From Rutidosis leptorrhynchoides (lineage: Eukaryota > Streptophyta > Magnoliopsida > Asterales > Asteraceae), in contig NC_092335.1 in the NCBI RefSeq assembly GCF_046630445.1, forward strand, positions 39,027,001 to 39,091,000: 64,000 nucleotides of DNA, given 5' to 3'. The notes beneath the pieces are model-generated. The model saw only the letters and a list, made by a program, of their open reading frames with translations. It was not told the origin of the DNA and made no database searches. The position numbers and the translations under genes are program-made. This document shows positions 23,801-35,162 of the stretch, piece after piece; position 1 is the stretch's first letter, and each line of letters begins with the position of its first letter.

Positions 23801-26480
23801 TCGATGATTTATATCGATATCTGTCTTCTTCTTTTAGCATTTGAATTTCTTCTGTTGTTGGTTCATATCCATTAGCTATAAGTGTAGCTAACATTTCAGC
23901 TTCATCAATTGGTTCATTACCTTCTCCTAAAGAACATTCTCCTGTTCCTTGTAATTCTGAAAATTCTTCTAATAATTCTGCATGTGCATCTATAGTTTGA
24001 ATATAATAACATGTATCATCTGCAGATTGTGGTTGTTGCATTGCTCTATCAACTGAAAAGGTAACACTCTCATCCTCTATACTTAGGGTCAGTTTCTTAC
24101 CGAACACGTCTATCATTGCTTTAGCCGTGTTTAAGAATGGTCTTCCTAATATGAGAGGAACTTGAGAATCTTCTTCCATGTCCAAAACAACAAAATCTAC
24201 TGGAAATACTAAAGTACCAACTTTAACTAGCATGTTCTCCATTATCCCTCTAGGATATTTTATTGATCTATCGGCTAGTTGTATGCTTATTCTTGTTGGT
24301 TTTAATTCTCCAAGGTCTAGTTTAGCGTATAGTGAATACGGCATTAGATTTATACTAGCACCTAAGTCTGCCAATGCTTCTATTGAACTAAGACTACCCA
24401 GAAAACATGGAATTGTGAAACTTCCTGGATCAGATAATTTTTCTGGTATCTTATTCAACAGCACTGCTGAACAATTAGCATTCATAGTAACAGCCGAGAG
24501 TTCTTCCATTTTCTTTCTATTCGTGATTAGATCTTTCAAGAATTTAGCATATCTTGGCATTCCTGAAATCACATCAATGAAAGGAAGATTTACATTTATC
24601 TGTTTAAACATATCCAAGAATTTGGATTGCTCGGCTTCAAGTTTTTCTTTCTTCATTTTACTCGGGTAAGGAAGTGGTGGTTGGTATGGTTTAACATAAG
24701 GTTTATCCTTAACTGTGTTATCTTCATTAACCTTTTCAACTACCGGTTCTTTTTCCTTATCTTGATCAGGTTGTGGTTCTTGTGGAGTAGGAATAGTTTC
24801 ATCAGAAGTTACAGGTATTTCAGGTGGTTTAAGTGTTGTACCACTTCTTGTGGTAATAGCTTTAGCTGTTTCATTCCGGGGGTTAGCATTTGTATCACTA
24901 GGTAAACTTCCCGGTTTTCTTTCACCTATTAACCTTGCTGGGTTACTTACTTCTTGTTCCAGATTTTGAATAGAAGCTTGTTGATTTCTAAATGCTTGAG
25001 CATTTTGTTCATTGGTTTGTTTTTGAGATGTGAAAAACTGCGTTTGAGTTTCAACTAGCTTTGTCATCATATCTTCTAAATTCGGCTTTTTATCATCGGT
25101 TTGTTGTGGTGGTTTGTTTTGAAAATTCGGTCTTTGCTGATTATAAGTATTATTGGATACTTGTTGATTGCTAGGACCTTGTTGGTTGTTGTATGGAATA
25201 TTTCGGTTATAATTCTGGTTTTGATTGTAAATCGGTCTTGGCGGTTGATAATTATTCTGATAATTATTTCCAGGCCTTTGGTTTATGTATGAAATATTCT
25301 CTCTTTGTTCCATTGTTAATTCAATACTGAGACAATCTTTTGTCAAATGTGGTCCTCCACACTGCTCACAACTAATTCGTATTGAGTGAATATCCTTAGT
25401 CATCTTTTCCATTCGTCTCTCGAAAGCATCTATCTTTGCTGAAATGGAATCTAAGTCATGGCTAGAATCGGCTCTAGCTGCTTTAGATGATCTAATGATA
25501 TCTTTTTCTTGGTGCCACTCATGTGAGTGGGAAGCAGTGTTATCAATAATTTTGTAAGCATCAGTTTCGGTTTTCTTCATAATAGAACCACCAGCTGCTA
25601 TATCTATGTCTTTTCTTGTAGTGATGTCGCATCCTTGGTAGAATATTTGTACTATTTGACAGGTGTCTAAACCATGTTGCGGACATCCTCTTAACAACTT
25701 TCCATATCTTGTCCACGCCTCATATAGAGTTTCATTTGGTTTCTGTGTGAACGTAACAATTTCTGCTTGAAGTCTTACGGCTTTAGATGCAGGAAAGAAT
25801 TGTTTAAGAAATTTGTCAATTAAAACATCCCATGTATCGATCGCCCCTTCAGGTAACGATTCCAACCAATCTTTGGCTTCTCCCTTTAAAGTCCAGGGAA
25901 ATAACATGAGATATATCTGTTCATCCTCCACTTCTCGTATTTTAAATAGTGTACAGATCCTATTAAAGGTACGTAGATGTTCATTTGGATCTTCCTTCGG
26001 CGCACCACTAAACTGGCATTGATTAGTCACCATGTGTAAAATTTGTCCTTTGATTTCATAATCTGGCGCATTAATGTCTGGATGAGTAATTGCGTGACCT
26101 TGGCCAGTGCGTTTAGCTCTCATTCGGTCTTCCATACTTAAAGGTTCCAGATTCTCCATAATTGAATTTGTTGAATCGGTATCACTAGATGCTTCAGATT
26201 TAATGGTTCGTTCCTCAACAATCTCTGTTTGAATGATTGGTGGTTCCGGAGGAAAGTTTAATGGTTCAGGATCTACGAACCGTTCCTGAATATTCTCTGG
26301 ATTCTCAATTGTGAGGTTGGGTTCAAAAAATGGATTATCGGAAATTTGAACTGAAGTATTTGGTCGACTGGATGACGATTCTAAAGAAAAATCAACGGCG
26401 GTTATATTTGTTAAACGATGTCTTGATCGAGTTACAGGTGGTGAACGTACAAAAGGTGATGAACGTCTTGCTCGGTGCAT
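20874..26480 (-). CDS. Gag-pol polyprotein of element B (1868 aa), Athila-like Ty3/gypsy
   Basis: This is a single open frame for the whole polyprotein and looks whole. Domain order with rough residues: gag 1-400, with capsid-type core around 150-260 and a zinc knuckle [13 protein letters not shown] near 370; a Q/N/P-rich linker; aspartic protease with DLGAS near 700; reverse transcriptase with FMDD near 1147; RNase H with DHSALRYL near 1358; integrase zinc module near 1505-1545; and integrase core with DFMGP near 1577 and DRGTHF near 1632. The protease precedes RT and the integrase follows RNase H, which is the Ty3/gypsy order. Gag and pol are one frame with no read-through step visible. The start codon is the first ATG of the frame, about 1.4 kb after the primer binding site. 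Confidence 0.93.
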   Translation of the reverse strand: MHRARRSSPFVRSPPVTRSRHRLTNITAVDFSLESSSSRPNTSVQISDNPFFEPNLTIENPENIQERFVDPEPLNFPPEPPIIQTEIVEERTIKSEASSDTDSTNSIMENLEPLSMEDRMRAKRTGQGHAITHPDINAPDYEIKGQILHMVTNQCQFSGAPKEDPNEHLRTFNRICTLFKIREVEDEQIYLMLFPWTLKGEAKDWLESLPEGAIDTWDVLIDKFLKQFFPASKAVRLQAEIVTFTQKPNETLYEAWTRYGKLLRGCPQHGLDTCQIVQIFYQGCDITTRKDIDIAAGGSIMKKTETDAYKIIDNTASHSHEWHQEKDIIRSSKAARADSSHDLDSISAKIDAFERRMEKMTKDIHSIRISCEQCGGPHLTKDCLSIELTMEQRENISYINQRPGNNYQNNYQPPRPIYNQNQNYNRNIPYNNQQGPSNQQVSNNTYNQQRPNFQNKPPQQTDDKKPNLEDMMTKLVETQTQFFTSQKQTNEQNAQAFRNQQASIQNLEQEVSNPARLIGERKPGSLPSDTNANPRNETAKAITTRSGTTLKPPEIPVTSDETIPTPQEPQPDQDKEKEPVVEKVNEDNTVKDKPYVKPYQPPLPYPSKMKKEKLEAEQSKFLDMFKQINVNLPFIDVISGMPRYAKFLKDLITNRKKMEELSAVTMNANCSAVLLNKIPEKLSDPGSFTIPCFLGSLSSIEALADLGASINLMPYSLYAKLDLGELKPTRISIQLADRSIKYPRGIMENMLVKVGTLVFPVDFVVLDMEEDSQVPLILGRPFLNTAKAMIDVFGKKLTLSIEDESVTFSVDRAMQQPQSADDTCYYIQTIDAHAELLEEFSELQGTGECSLGEGNEPIDEAEMLATLIANGYEPTTEEIQMLKEEDRYRYKSSIEEPPKLELKPLPNHLEYAYLHGESELPVIISSSLTENEKSQLISVLKAHKPAIAWKIHDIKGISPSYCTHKILMEEGHKTYVQRQRRLNPNMQDVVKKEIIKLLDAGLIYPISDSPWVSPVQCVPKKGGMTVITNEKNELIPTRTVTGWRACIDYRKLNDATRKDHFPLPFIDQMLERLAGNSYYCFLDGFSGYFQIPIAPEDQEKTTFTCPYGTFAYKRMPFGLCNAPATFQRCMMAIFHDMIEECMEVFMDDFSVFGDTFKSCLVNLERMLIRCEKSNLVLNWEKCHFMVKEGIVLGHKISKEGIEVDRAKVDVIAKLPHPTNVRGVRSFLGHAGFYRRFIKDFSKIATPMNKLLEKDAPFIFSDECIKSFNILKEKLTNAPIMITPNWNLPFELMCDASDFAMGAVLGQRIEKRFQPIYYASKTLQGAQTNYTTTEKELLAIVFAFDKFRSYLVLAKTVVYTDHSALRYLFSKQDAKPRLIRWILLLQEFDIEIRDKRGAENLAADHLSRLENPELEVLNESAIQDNFPDEYLLKIDYKEIPWFADYANYLVCGFLEKGLSYQRRKKFFSDIKHYFWEDPHLFKSCPDGIIRRCVFGDEASKILNHCHTGPTGGHYGPQLTARKIYEAGFYWPTIYKDAHLLCKSCDACQRAGRISQRDEMPQNVIQVCEVFDIWGIDFMGPFPKSHNNLYILVAIDYVSKWAEAQALPTNDARVVVNFLKRLFARFGTPKALISDRGTHFCNNQLEKVLKRYGVTHKISTTYHPQTSGQVENTNRALKRILEKTVGSNPKEWSIKLEDALWAFRTAYKTPIGTTPFRLVYGKACHLPVEIEHKAFWALKTCNLDLHEAGRLRLSQLNELEELRHEAYENSLIYKERTKKWHDKRIRSSKEFKEGDRVLLFNSRFKLFPGKLKSRWSGPFIVKRVFPYGTIELINSNGIEFKVNGHRVKHYIHGPMEVDNEVNHNFDTTAN

Positions 26481-27876
26481 TCACAGAATATCCTATTAGT
26501 TTTTAAAAAGGAAAGAAAAATTATAATAAGTTATCCAATCAATAGACTTTTCTGATTTTGCCCACGTTTCGAATAGCCAAAAGATGTAGCAGAGGGGCAG
26601 GATTCGTTTGGTCTCAATATAATTGAGGACTGTTTGGCTCCAATAACCCGGTCCACGTACAAATCCAACTATTACTACGAACCAGAAAATTTTGATGTCT
26701 ATCAATTTAACCACTTAAAATAAATTTTCGTAATTTTAAGAAATTTAGATAAGAAGTAGAAAAAATTCTAAGTCCTAAAACTAGAATAGCGAGAAATAAG
26801 AGAGAAAAAGAGTTCGTCGCAAAAGGTCGAAAAAGAAAAATGGTTGAAAAATAAAAGGTGACGGAAAAATAAAAGAAACTTATAAAACTTAAAAATACTT
26901 GACTAACCTAACCTTATTACTACAACTAACTTAAAATTATAATCGCAAATTGAAATTACTAATTGGAATGATAATTGGTACATAGTAAAAGGTCTAAAAA
27001 TATTAAAGCTTACAAGGAAAAACTAAATCCCAAATGGAAATAACTTAAAAAGAAACTAAAACTTAAAAAGGCGTCGCAAAATTCTAAAGCACCTAAATCT
27101 TAGTCTAAAGAAAAAGCACTTAAGGAATTCTACGGCAAAGCCTAAAAATATAGGAGTAAAAATAACTATAGCAAAAACTAAGTTTAAAATTAAATATGAG
27201 CTAAAAAATACAAATATTATGCTACAACGATTAAAAAGGTACAAAATATAAAAATATACAAAAAGTTGTAAAAAGTACAATTTTTATAAAAATATTATTT
27301 TTATATTATTATTTTATTAAACTACTAATTTTACAATTTAATAAAAACTTAATTAATACTAAATACATAAATAAATAAAAAGTAAAAATAAAACTAAAAC
27401 TAAAAATAATAATAATAATAATAATAATAATTAGGTTTAATAATTAATAATAATTAAAAATAACCCGTAATCAATGCTTGATTAGGGTTTTGTCCGTGTG
27501 TCAGAAGGTCTCCGCGAGTTGCGGTGATTAATGAGGAAAACCCCGCGAGTCGCGGGGTTCAGTAATTCAGTTGACAGGTAGTAATTTTTACGCGTTTTCT
27601 TTATTTTTTTTTTTTATTTTTTTTATTTTATGTTTTCTGTTTTTTTTTATATAAATAAAAGATGTTTAATAAAATTTAAATTTTTATAAACTAAAATAGA
27701 AATAAAGAAACTTATAAAACTTAAATATTTAACAAAATCTTAAAAATACTAATATTTTTGTTTTTCTTTTTATATTTTTAAAACGTATTTTTACAAAAGA
27801 GAATTTTAATAAAAGTAAACAAAAAATCTTTTTTTTTTTTTATATTAGCGTTGCGCTTCCGGCGTTTAAGAGTTTT
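26481..27876 (-). other. Leader of element B, non-coding
   Basis: AT-rich leader between the primer binding site and gag. It carries a palindrome pair at 27510-27557 and a (TAA/ATA)-rich stretch near 27408-27430. No long ORF is visible. Confidence 0.7.
27510..27557. repeat. Leader palindrome pair of element B
   Basis: CTCCGCGAGTTGCGGTG (27510-27526, imperfect) and CCCCGCGAGTCGCGGGG (27541-27557, perfect arms) are 14 bases apart. They use the same CGCGAGTCGCG core as the pairs in the LTRs and before the third ORF. Confidence 0.85.
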
Positions 27877-27894
27877 TCCCCGGCAGCGGCGCCA
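27877..27894 (-). other. Primer binding site of element B (tRNA-Asp)
   Basis: On the minus strand TGGCGCCGCTGCCGGGGA lies nine bases inside the 5' LTR. It complements the 3' end of plant tRNA-Asp(GTC) except for one base, as remembered from that tRNA. The same primer is known for Athila elements. Confidence 0.8.
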
Positions 27895-27903
27895 AAAATA
27901 ACT

Positions 27904-29894
27904 TGATGTGAAGCGAGGTGTATATAAAATAGTTATTATTTTACTAGGAAAACACTATTAAATACGATACAATTTTACACAAGATATTTATTTATTTATA
28001 GAATGGATATACTTAAACCTTGCTACAACACTTATAGACAGTGTACCTAATCGTACAGTAGTGTAGTTTTTAGTAAGTCCGGTTCGTTCCACAGGGAAAT
28101 CTTTAAACAAAGCTCAACGCTATATTAGTTTACTTTTATAAAAATACAAATATATATATAAGTAATATTATTATTATAAAGGGGGGTTTTTACCGTTTAA
28201 TGACCGGTTTGTCGATTTTAAGACTTTAGTCGCAGTTAAAACCTAATGTAAAATATAAAATAAATACAAGACTTAAATTAAAGCGTAAAGTAAATAATGA
28301 TAATGAAATTGCGAATAATAAAAGTGCGATAAAATGAAATTGCGATAATTAAAAAGTACGATAATTAAAAGTGCGATAAAATAAAATAACAATAAATAAA
28401 AGTGCGATAATTAGAAGTGCAATTAAATATAAAATAAAGGAAATTAAATATGAAATAAAAGAATTATGCTTATTTAAACTTCCGTAATCATGATGTTTGA
28501 CGTGTTGATTTTAGTTTTATGCCCATGGGTTAATTGTCCTTTGTCCTGGATTATTCAATATGTTCGTCTGGTTTTTTGTCCATAACAGTCCATCAGTCAT
28601 AAATATAAATTGCAAGTGTCCTTGTCAAATTATTATTATACCCGAAGATAAATATTCCAACTAATTGGGGATTCGAATTGTAACAAGGTTTTAATACTTT
28701 GTTTAATGAATACACCAGGTTATCGACTGCGTGTAAACCAAGGTTTTACTACTTTGTTAACAATTACACCAATTACCCTTGAATGTAATTTCACCCCTGT
28801 TTTAATTATTCTAGTGGCTATTAATCCATTCCCGTGTCCGGTTAAATGAACGATTATTCGTACATATAAATACCCCGCCCATCGTGTCCGATCGAGTGTA
28901 TATGGTAATTTATAGGGACGCCCAATTGTAAATCTTTATATTAACATTAACAAACTTTCATTTAGTTAAACAAATATAAAGCCCATTAATAGCCCATAGT
29001 CTAGTTTCCACAAGTGTCGTTCTTTTATCCAAACCCCAATTATGGTACAAAGCCCAATTACCCAATTTTAGTAATTAGCCCAACATCATGATTACTTCGT
29101 TTTAAATAAGCATAATAATAACTTAGCTACGAGACATTAATGTAAAAAGGTTGAACATAACTTACAATGATTAAAAATAGCGTAGCGTTACACGGACAGA
29201 ATTTCGACTTACACCCTTACAACATTCGCTAACATACCCTTATTATTAGAATTAAAATTAAAATTAAAATATAAATTATATATATATATATTACGTATAT
29301 ATTGAGAGAGAGATGAAAATAAGATATGAAATTTGATCAGAATTCGGTTGGCTTTATAGCCAGAGTTGAAAATTGGGGCTCCGCGACTCGCGGCAAAATG
29401 CCCTTAAAACTCCGCGAGTCGCGGAGATATATTTACAGCTCACACCCTTGGAGTTTCTTGCTGCCGACGGTTTTTAATATATATATATATAATATATATA
29501 ATTAATATAATTAATTATATATTATATTATATTTATATACATAGTTAACTTGTAATTTTTAGTCCGTTGCGTCGAGCGTTAAGAGTTGACTCTGGTCACG
29601 GTTCCGGATTTTCGAACGTCCTCGCGTACAATTTAATATCTTGTACTTGGCGTTTTGAATCTTGTACTCTTGTGATTTCGAGACGTTTCTTATCAATAAT
29701 TGGAACCTTTTTTATTGTCTTTTGTTCTTTTGAGCTTTTTGGTCGTTTGCGTCTTCAAATCGTCGAATCTGTCTTTTGTCTTCACCTTTTATTATTTAAA
29801 CGAATATCACTTGTAAATAGAACAATTGCAACTAAAAGCTTGTCTTTCTTGAGGAATAATGCTATGAAATATATGTTCGTTTTTAGCATTATCA
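27904..29894 (-). repeat. Element B 5' LTR
   Basis: The right copy, 1991 bp, almost identical to 12995-14989. The TATA box (TATAAA on the minus strand) is at 29353-29358 with the palindrome pair at 29381-29426 upstream. Confidence 0.95.
29381..29426. promoter_or_regulatory. Palindrome pair upstream of LTR TATA box (element B, 5' LTR)
   Basis: CCGCGACTCGCGG at 29381-29393 and CTCCGCGAGTCGCGGAG at 29410-29426. On the minus strand the pair ends 22 bases upstream of TATAAA (29353-29358). Confidence 0.6.
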
Positions 29895-29899
29895 ATGGT
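29895..29899. repeat. Target site duplication of element B, right copy (ATGGT)
   Basis: Matches 12990-12994 exactly. Confidence 0.95.
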
Positions 29900-30493
29900 C
29901 AAAGACAGGACCTTGTGCCAGATCGAAAAATCATAAGGGTGAGCTTTACTATTGCTCCTACAAAGGATAGTAATTGCATCCGACACGTTATAGACCATAA
30001 TTAAAAGCATATCAGGGGACACTGCCTTAACAGTTGCTTGTTCAACGCTTTCCTTTACAACCGAACGGTAGTTTATCGAAAGGTAATATACGAAGCAAGT
30101 AAACTGGACGTGTTGCTTTCCCAATACAAGGTTAGCAAGTGGGTGACACAAAACCGCAAGTTTTGAGCTAAAATTTTCAAATCTGAAACCTACCAAACCC
30201 ACAAAAACAATTTCGCAAACACCGGTGAAGGGTTATTCCGAAAAACTTATCTAGGGTAAAAGCTAGATTGAATTTTCAAAAGATCAAATGTTTTCATAAA
30301 GATCCAATTTCCTTAAGGATCTAAATTTTCATAGTCATGTGGGACTGTAAACCACAACATTACTATCATTGTTTATACCGCCGTATAGAAATCACTGATG
30401 TACAAAGTGTGAAGAATAAAGAAGTGATTCTAGTATTTTTTATTTCAAGACTATATTGCTTGAGGACAAGCAACGCTCAAGTGTGAGAATATT
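29900..30493 (+). other. Element A 3' internal region, continued after B
   Basis: Continues A's sequence across the insertion site. It is homologous to B 14990-15585 in reverse. It ends in the polypurine tract AAGTGTGAGAATATT (30479-30493) that touches the 3' LTR. Confidence 0.75.
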
Positions 30494-31100
30494 TGATAAT
30501 GCTAAAAACGAACATATATTTCATAGCATTATCCCTCAAGAAAGACAAGCTTTTAGTTGCAATTGTTCTATTTACAAGTGATATTCGTTTAAATAATAAA
30601 AGGTGAAGACAAAAGACAGATTTGACGAATTGAAGACGCAAATGACCAAAAAGCTCAAAAGTACAAAGTACAATCAAAGTGGTTCAAATTATTGGTGAGA
30701 AACGTCTCAAAATTACAAGAGTACAAGTCACAAAACGCAAAATACAAGATATTAAATTGTACGCAAGGACGTTCGAAAATCCGGAACCGGGACCAAAGTC
30801 AACTCTCAACGCTCGACACAACGGACTAAAAATTACAAGTTAACTATGCACATAAATATAATATAATATTTAAATAATTCTTAAAATTATTTATATATTA
30901 TATATATTTATATAAACCGTCGGCAGAATGCAAACAAACTCTTGTGAGCTGGAAAAAGGGGCCATGCGATCGCATGGCCTGGAGGCTATAACTCCATGCG
31001 ATCGCATGGTGAACAGTGACTGGCCACCTCCCTATAAATTTCGCAGTTTGGTTGATCAAAATATATCTTTTACATCTATCTCTCTATCTCACTCGTATAC

Positions 31101-31175
<75 letters not shown>

Positions 31176-32542
31176 AATTTTAATTTTAATTTTAATTTTA
31201 ATTTTAAATTCTAATAATAAGGGTATGTTAGCGAATGTTGTAAGGGTGTAAGTCGAAATTCTGTCCGTGTAACGCTACGCTATTTTTAATCATTGTAAGT
31301 TATGTTAAACCTTTTTAAATTAATGTCTCGTAGCTAAGTTATTATTATGCTTATTTAATGCCGAAGTAATCGTGATGTTGGGCTAAATATTAAAATTGGG
31401 TAATTGGGCTTTGGACCATAATTTGGGTTTGGATAAAAGAACGACACTTGTGGAAATTAGACTATGGGCTATTAATGGGCTTTATATTAACTAAACGATA
31501 CCTCGTTAATTTAATATATAGACTTATAATTTGATGTATTTATATATAACCACATACGCTTGACTGGGCACAGTGGGCGGGATATCTATAAATACCAATA
31601 ACTGTTAATTTAACCGGACACGGAACTGGATTAATATTTATAGACTTGTTGAAACAGGGGTGGATTACATTCAAGGGTAATTGGTGTAATTGTTAACAAA
31701 TTAGTAAAACCTTGGACTACACGCAGTCGATAACCTGGTGTATTCATTAAGCAAAGTATTAAGACCTTGTTACAATTCGAATCCCCAATTAGTTGGAATA
31801 TTTGACTTCGGGAATAAGAATAATTTGACGAAGACTTCCGCACTTTATGATTATGACTGATGGACTATTATGGACAAATCCGTATGGACATATCGAATAA
31901 TCCAGGACAAAGAACAATTAACCCATGGTAATAAACTAAAATCAACACGTCAAACATCATGATTACGGAAGTTTAAATAAGCATAATTCCTTTATTTCAT
32001 ATATAATTTATTTTATTTCATATTTAATTGCACTTTTAATTATCGCACTTTTATTTACTGTCATTTTATTTAATTGCACTTTTAATTATCGTACTCTTTA
32101 ATTATCGCAATTTTATTTTATCACACTTTTATTTATCGCAATTTCATTATCGTTATTTAATTTAAGTTATATTTATTTTTAATATTTTACATTAGGTTTT
32201 AGCTGCGACTAAAAGTTTTAAAATCGACAAACCGGTCATTAAACTGTAAAAACCCCCTTTTATAATAATAATACTACTTATATATATTTTTGTATTTTTA
32301 CAACTATAAGTTAAAACTAATATAGCGTTGAACTAGTTTATAAGATCCCTGTAGAACGAACCGGACTTACTAAAAACTACACTACTGTACAATTAGGTAC
32401 ACTGCCTATAAGTGTTGTAGCAAGGTTTAGGTATATCCATTCTATAAATAAATAAATAAATAACTTGTATAAAATTGTATCGTATTTAATAGTATTTTGT
32501 TGTAAAAATATAACTATTTCGTATACACCTCTACGCACATCA
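30494..32542 (+). repeat. Element A 3' LTR
   Basis: A 2049-bp LTR from TGATAATGCT to CGCACATCA. It contains a palindrome pair (30961-31009), a TATA box TATAAA at 31033-31038, a long (TA)n tract (31097-31168), a (TTTTAA)n-like stretch, and a core shared with B's LTR that includes AAGTCGAAATTCTGTCCGTG. The five bases after it (TTAAC) should be the target duplication, with the other copy outside the window. Confidence 0.92.
30961..31009. promoter_or_regulatory. Palindrome pair upstream of LTR TATA box (element A)
   Basis: GCCATGCGATCGCATGGC (30961-30978) and CCATGCGATCGCATGG (30994-31009) are both perfect palindromes, 15 bases apart. The pair ends 23 bases before TATAAA. The position matches the pair in B but the sequence is unrelated. 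Confidence 0.6.
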
Positions 32543-32610
32543 TTAACCATGAAAGTACCTGAGACGACTTCGTTGGATTGCTTGGCCTCATCATTCGTCA
32601 TCAAATAATT

Positions 32611-33930
32611 TCATCCTCTAGCCGTACCCGCCGCCTTTTCTAACCGTTTAACATGGTCGGTGTTTAAATCGGGACACTCCGACTTTCGGTGTCCTTCTTT
32701 GTTGCAATTAAAACAAGTGAGTTTGTTTGTCGAAGAAGGCTTCGTACAATCTCGAGCCAAATGACCTCGTACCCCACAATTGTAGCAAGTAGGGATAAAG
32801 TTCCCGAAACCTCCCTTCTTCACACTATTCACACTTTCGGAACCCTTCTTGTTTTTCTTATTGGAAAAGTTCGAATGAATCAAACCTTCAAATTTTCTCT
32901 TTGAGAAAGAGAAGTCGCTTCTTTTTGGAACCTCCGGCTCGAAACCCCGAGCCAATTCAAATAACTCGTCAAAAGACTTAGCCATTCCCAGGCTAATCTT
33001 ACCCTTCAACTCATCGCTTAGTGTATGATAAAAAGATAGCATCAACTTGTGATCATCACCAACATACTCCGGACAAAAACGAGTCTTTACCAAGAAGGTA
33101 GACTTGAGAGTAACCAAGTCCAATGAACCTTGTTGCAAATTGTGCAACTCGTCCCGGATTCTATCAAGGTCGGAAGGAGTTCGGTATTCTTTGAAAAATT
33201 CCTTTTTAAACTCTTCCCACGTCAAGCTCATGCATTGCTCTTCCCCAAATAATCGGATTTTATCGTCCCACCACAACTTAGCCTCTTCACGCAACATACT
33301 AACACCGTACCTCGTCTTCTTCTCGGGAGGACACTCCGCGGTACGGAAAGTCCCCTAAATGTCGGAGATCCAACATGTGCTTTTCAACGGATCCCTTACT
33401 CCATTAAACATAGGAGGTTGAGCATCCTTGAAATTTTTGTAATGGAAGTCTCGCCTTCCATGTCCACCATTACCATCACCCCCTTCACCACGAGGATAAA
33501 TATTTCTAGCTTCTAATGCCTCCTCGATCGCGGCATTCATTCGTTCGTTTATTAACTCGGTTACTTGCCCATCAACCAATTCTTGGAAAACCTTTCGGAC
33601 ATCCTCAAGAAATTCTGCTCTTTACTTTTTAATGATGGCCTCAACTTTGGCCGTAAACTCGAGGTCCTCGCTCGTACCTCCTTCATGGTTCTCGGGTTCG
33701 TTTCTCGTCTTCATACTATAAAACGGAAATAGATTAAAAAATGAAACGAAAGGACATAACACAAAGTATATATATATCTCACACCGCCCCATCTTGCTCA
33801 ACAATCGTCGTACATCGCTTGTTTGGCACGATTTGAACCCGTAACAATGGTAGCTAATCATTGTTACGCGAGCATGTCTCATTAACTCGCTAATACAACG
33901 TCTATCTCGCTTGATGATTGCAAAACACAA
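32611..33930 (-). pseudogene. Element C gag fossil with two CCHC zinc knuckles
   Basis: The recognisable part carries the capsid-type words AKLWWDD and TWEEFKKEFFKEY, a basic linker, and two knuckles, CYNCGVRGHLARDC and CFNCNKEGHRKSEC. Both are standard C-x2-C-x4-H-x4-C. Two knuckles in gag and the downstream protease start fit a chromovirus such as Tekay. The region is not continuously open. Confidence 0.75.
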
Positions 33931-34078
33931 CGCAAAACAATTAGCGCATAGTTAGTTTACCTAAACCTAGGCACTAGCCAATCCCCAGTCCGACCCGTCT
34001 CCTACAAGTCCCGCATAAAGAGCATACACAATAAAGTCTAAGTCTAGGCACCTATCTCAAGTCGTCTAAATCCCTTAG

Positions 34079-34095
34079 ACCATGCTCTGATACCA
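34079..34095 (-). other. Primer binding site of element C (initiator tRNA-Met)
   Basis: TGGTATCAGAGCATGGT on the minus strand lies two bases inside the LTR. TGGTATCAGAGC is the usual primer site for initiator tRNA-Met in plant LTR elements. Confidence 0.85.
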
Positions 34096-34161
34096 CTTGT
34101 AACGACCCAAACCTCGTTATACCAAAATACGACCCAAAAAAAAAAATCCGTTTCGACACAT

Positions 34162-34260
34162 CTGGACGGCGTCCAGTTATCTGGACGACGTCCAGCAAAG
34201 AAGACTTGGACGGCGTCCAGAAAGTTTGGACGGCGTCCAGAAAGTTTGGACGGCGTCCAA
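34162..34260. repeat. Cluster of five CTGGACGGCGTCCAG palindromes in element C LTR
   Basis: Copies at 34162-34176, 34181-34195 (GAC centre), 34206-34220, 34226-34240 and 34246-34260. The last three are spaced exactly 20 bases start to start. Confidence 0.9.
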
Positions 34261-34907
34261 ATGAACTGCCAGATTCTGACCAAGGTGTCCAAATTACATG
34301 AGCGGAAAACTCACTTCCCGACACTTTTAAACGAAATACTTTTCACAACACGTTAACATAATTAAAACTAAGGAGTTTCTACAATAAAACCAAATTTTAC
34401 AACATCGGGCACACATCGACCGTTTTACGAGTTTCGTTCAAAAATACAAGTTTCGACCATTCAAGTTTAATTTCCAAACGACACTAGAGCATGGTGTTTG
34501 GGGTTAAACTACCCAATCTTGGCCAAACTTCCAAAAGCTAACATCCTAAAGGCGTCCTCTATCAAAACAAAGCGGGAGGCCACTAATCCAACCGAATACC
34601 TTTGCCCTTATCCACGCCGGAGCCTAAAAAGGTAAACAACGAGAGGGTAAGCAAAGCTTAGTGAGTGCAATAGTTATACACATACATATATAACCTACTT
34701 ACCTGCAAACACTTATATCAAATCCGCATACATACTAGCAATATAATTAGCATACCTTCATAACTTATAACGCTAAATCCTCGATAACATAAGCTAGTAT
34801 AACAATAGCATATAACGCAAACATTACAATATGCTACAACACAATTCACAAACATCGATGTTCACAACATCCACTAGTATCCAAATCCCAAGGCTAGCCC
34901 AACGAAT

Positions 34908-35162
34908 GGTATCTTCAACATCGAACTTACTCCCCATCCGTCCTAATTAATGTGGTATCGTCAACATCGAACTTAAACCTACATATGAGGTATCATCAAC
35001 ATCGAACTTAAACCCTCATCGAATGTCACTACAATAGTGGTATGGCTTCGTCAACATCGAACTTTAAATCCATACATGAGGTATCGTCACATCGAACTTT
35101 AACCCTCATCAAAACAAACAATATACTCTAGGATATGGTATCGTCAACATCGAACTTTAACC
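34908..35162. repeat. Six spaced repeats with core TCAACATCGAACTT in element C LTR
   Basis: Copies start near 34908, 34954, 34989, 35039, 35080 and 35137. Each begins GGTAT and contains a variant of TCGTCAACATCGAACTT. Spacing is irregular (35-57 bases). Confidence 0.85.

Larger units (their letters stand above)
12995..29894 (-). mobile_element. Element B: young Athila-like Ty3/gypsy retrotransposon inserted into element A
   Basis: This 16.9-kb element has LTRs of 1995 and 1991 bp, TG..CA ends and a 5-bp target duplication ATGGT. Reading on the minus strand, the parts are: 5' LTR (27904-29894), primer binding site for tRNA-Asp, a 1.4-kb leader, a single gag-pol ORF, a zinc-knuckle accessory ORF, about 1.9 kb of non-coding sequence, a 450-codon third ORF, a 2-kb tail, a polypurine tract and the 3' LTR. 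By my count the two LTRs differ at only about eight bases apart from TA-repeat length. At an assumed 1e-8 changes per site per year this is around 0.2 million years. It looks whole at the level of its main ORFs. It landed in a relative of itself, in opposite orientation. Confidence 0.95.
1615..32542 (+). mobile_element. Element A: Athila-like Ty3/gypsy fossil, split by insertion of element B
   Basis: A runs on the plus strand. Its parts in order are a partly preserved 5' LTR (from 1615), leader, gag-pol, an extra protease-like module, a zinc-knuckle ORF, a 3' non-coding part, then B (12995-29894), the rest of its 3' part and a full 3' LTR (30494-32542). The sequence on the two sides of B is contiguous when compared with B's own internal region, which carries the uninterrupted homologue near 15.6 kb. 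A is broken, with roughly half a dozen breaks in gag-pol, and it lacks most of the third ORF that B still has. Its two LTR copies differ at about 15 sites over 0.8 kb by my count. That suggests an insertion somewhat under 1 million years ago at about 1e-8 changes per site per year (assumed rate). A sits inside element C. Confidence 0.88.

Noticed and set aside
33800-33905. tRNA gene in the leader of element C
   Set aside because: A box B-like GGGTTCAAATCG and a box A-like stretch are present on the minus strand, but no cloverleaf forms; at most a SINE-like or tRNA-like remnant.
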